DNA from: Mycobacterium sp. KBS0706
GTDB taxonomy: Bacteria > Pseudomonadota > Alphaproteobacteria > DSM-16000 > Inquilinaceae
DNA: 64,000 nucleotides
Assembly (NCBI RefSeq): GCF_005938675.2
Contig: NZ_VCCH02000002.1
Span: 146,873-210,872, forward strand
Direction of reading: 5' to 3'
This document shows positions 57,807 through 64,000 of this stretch, piece by piece. Made by a program: the position numbers and the translations under genes. Each line of letters begins with the position of its first letter. Positions within the stretch are counted from its first letter, which is position 1. The notes under the pieces were generated by a model. The model searched no databases and was not told the origin of the DNA. It was given only the letters and a program-made list of their open reading frames with translations.

Positions 57807-58994
57807 TCATTCCGCTTTGGCCGGCGCCTCGGCTTGGCCACTCAGCGACGCCATGGCCGCCGCGACCCCGCCGGCGCGGTGCGGCACGCCGGCGGCCGCC
57901 AGCCCCATCTCGACGCCGGCCAGGGCGGCCATCAGCACCAGCTCGTTGCAGGCGCCGAGATGGCCGATGCGGAACACCTTGCCGGCCAGCCGGCCGAGGC
58001 CGGAGCCGAGCGACATGTCGGAGCCCTCAAGCACCACCTTGCGGAACCGGTCGGCGTCGTGGCCCGGCGGCATCAGCACCGCGGTCAGCACCGGCGAATA
58101 CTCGGTCGGCTCCAGGCACAGCACCTCGAGCGCCCAGGCCCGCACGGCCGCCCGGGTCGCCGCCGCCAGCCGCCGGTGCCGCGCGAACACGGCATCCAGC
58201 CCTTCCTCCTGCAGCATGGCCAGCGCCTCGCGCAGCCCGTACAGCAGGTTGGTCGCCGGGGTGTAGGGGAAGAAGCCGCCGGCATTGGGCTTCAGCATCT
58301 CGCCCCAGTCCCAGTAGGAACGGGGCATCCGGTTCGCCTTCGCCGCGGCGATCGCCTTGTCGGAGATCGCGGTAAAGCCCAGGCCCGGCGGCAGCATCAG
58401 GCCCTTCTGCGAGCCGCTGACGGTGACGTCGACCTGCCATTCGTCATGGCGGTAATCGACCGAGGCCAGCGACGAGATGGTGTCGACCAGGAACAGCGCC
58501 GGGTGGCCGGCGGCGTCGATGGCGCGGCGAATTTCGGCGATCCGGCTGGTGGCGCCGGTCGAGGTCTCGTTGTGCACCAGCATCACCGCCTTGAAGACGT
58601 GGCCGCGGTCCTCCGCCAGCTTCGCCTCGATCGCGGCGGGGTCGGCGCCGCGGCGCCAGTCGCCGGGGATGAAGTCGACCTCGACGCCCCAACGCGCCGC
58701 CATCTGCCGCCACAGCGTGGCGAAATGGCCGGTCTCGGCCATCAGCACGCGGTCGCCGGGCGACAGGGTGTTGACGATCGCCGCCTCCCAGGCGCCGGTG
58801 CCGGAGGAGGGGTAGATGACCACCGAGCCGGAGGTCTTGAACACGGCCTTGCAGCCCTCCAGCACCTCCTGGCCAAGCCGGGCGAACTCCGGGCTGCGAT
58901 GGTCGATGACCTGGCGGCCGATCGCCCGCAAAATGCGCTCCGGCACCGGGCTCGGCCCCGGGATCTGCAGGAAATGCGGCCCGCTGCTGGTCAT
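57807..58994 (-). CDS. class V aminotransferase, serine/alanine-glyoxylate aminotransferase-like
   Basis: The 395-residue PLP enzyme has the class V pattern: HFLQIPGPSPVPERIL at the start, PSSGTGAWEAA, VHNETSTGATS and the PLP lysine Lys197 in VTVSGSQKGLMLPPGLG. Serine-glyoxylate, alanine-glyoxylate and 2-aminoethylphosphonate-type aminotransferases share this layout; SPVPERI with HRSPEF favours the glyoxylate group. GAGGAGG precedes the ATG. It is divergent from a 2-hydroxyacid dehydrogenase gene across 80 bp, and the two enzymes may act on the same keto-acid. Confidence 0.94.
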   Translation of the reverse strand: MTSSGPHFLQIPGPSPVPERILRAIGRQVIDHRSPEFARLGQEVLEGCKAVFKTSGSVVIYPSSGTGAWEAAIVNTLSPGDRVLMAETGHFATLWRQMAARWGVEVDFIPGDWRRGADPAAIEAKLAEDRGHVFKAVMLVHNETSTGATSRIAEIRRAIDAAGHPALFLVDTISSLASVDYRHDEWQVDVTVSGSQKGLMLPPGLGFTAISDKAIAAAKANRMPRSYWDWGEMLKPNAGGFFPYTPATNLLYGLREALAMLQEEGLDAVFARHRRLAAATRAAVRAWALEVLCLEPTEYSPVLTAVLMPPGHDADRFRKVVLEGSDMSLGSGLGRLAGKVFRIGHLGACNELVLMAALAGVEMGLAAAGVPHRAGGVAAAMASLSGQAEAPAKAE

Positions 58995-59074
58995 GATCCC
59001 TCCTCGAGGCGGTTGCCGCGGCGATTGGATGACGGTTGGATAGCACAGGTCGCGGCGAAGACGGGCGGAAAGGG

Positions 59075-63979
<4,905 letters not shown>

Positions 63980-63983
<4 letters not shown>

Positions 63984-64000
63984 CGGCCGGCCCCGGTCCA
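63980..64000 (+). CDS. start of the next N-ATPase gene, probably atpQ
   Basis: Only seven codons are visible: GTG 63980 overlapping the atpC stop as GTGA, reading VTAGPGP. In N-ATPase operons the gene after atpC is atpQ, encoding a small membrane subunit. The identity is inferred from operon order only. Confidence 0.5.

Noticed and set aside
59036..59074. Extended N-terminus of the FAD/Fe-S dehydrogenase from TTG 59036
   Set aside because: There is no ribosome-binding site for TTG 59036 and the added residues are not family-like; ATG 59075 has a GGCGGA/GGAAAGG purine stretch and the usual family start.

Overview
The window reads as one chromosomal stretch of a high-GC Alphaproteobacterium. 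The support is a strong G/C third-position bias in every gene, tightly packed operons with ATGA, GTGA or TTGA overlaps, a very high density of ABC transporters, and dispersed palindromic repeats of the kind seen in Rhodospirillales and Hyphomicrobiales. A member of Rhodospirillales close to Inquilinus or Azospirillum is my best guess, from general resemblance only. I see no rRNA, tRNA, CRISPR array, transposase, integrase or prophage gene. No gene-free stretch exceeds 300 bases; the longest are 29651-29945, 56675-56949 and 36534-36795.

Layout. (1) 1-1022: the 5' tip of a probable methyltransferase gene and a DUF899 thioredoxin-like gene. (2) 1253-8695: a six-gene minus-strand operon (isopenicillin N synthase-type dioxygenase, PotD/PotA/permease/permease-type ABC importer, GntR/FCD regulator), divergent from a nucleoside hydrolase; twin GTATAC palindromes lie in the divergent promoter. 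A LysR gene converges on the hydrolase. (3) 8904-24223: hydantoinase/oxoprolinase HyuA and HyuB, two family-5 solute-binding proteins, two FAD amine/amino-acid oxidoreductases, a MarR regulator, an SDR and a DppBCDF-type importer, probably for a cyclic amide, peptide or amino-acid derivative. (4) 24344-27756: a complete ECF importer (S, fused A-A', T) translationally coupled to an adenine-phosphoribosyltransferase-like gene. (5) 27790-29650: a Tat-signal SDR divergent from a LysR gene. (6) 29946-34271: an OmpR/EnvZ-type two-component pair followed by a beta-carbonic anhydrase and a SulP-STAS transporter, which looks like a CO2/bicarbonate module; a stand-alone receiver protein follows on the other strand. 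(7) 34749-44400: a SorC-regulated sugar or polyol cluster (two SDRs, split transketolase, FGGY kinase, RbsC/RbsB/RbsA-type importer). (8) 44572-52181: a second carbohydrate cluster (MalG/MalF-type permeases and a Tat-exported binding protein, divergent from an SgcQ/BtpA-family protein, an SgcX/M42-family metalloenzyme and an FGGY kinase) with a LacI-type palindrome between the halves. (9) 52309-57576: an RND/MFP efflux operon divergent from a TetR gene. (10) 57807-62008: a class V aminotransferase divergent from a fused FAD/4Fe-4S 2-hydroxyacid dehydrogenase. (11) 62137-64000: the start of an N-ATPase-type alternative F1FO ATPase operon (atpD, atpC, first codons of the next gene) behind an FNR/FixK-type box.

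The unifying theme is uptake and catabolism of small nitrogenous and sugar compounds: five ABC importers plus an ECF importer, each beside its own enzymes and regulator. The most promising undescribed systems are the SgcQ/SgcX/FGGY pathway, the split-transketolase sugar pathway, the dioxygenase/nucleoside-hydrolase module, and the ECF-phosphoribosyltransferase module, whose ATPase seems to have one consensus and one degenerate ATP site. The window also holds four families of hairpin-forming intergenic repeats, which occupy exactly the three convergent gene junctions longer than 100 bp.
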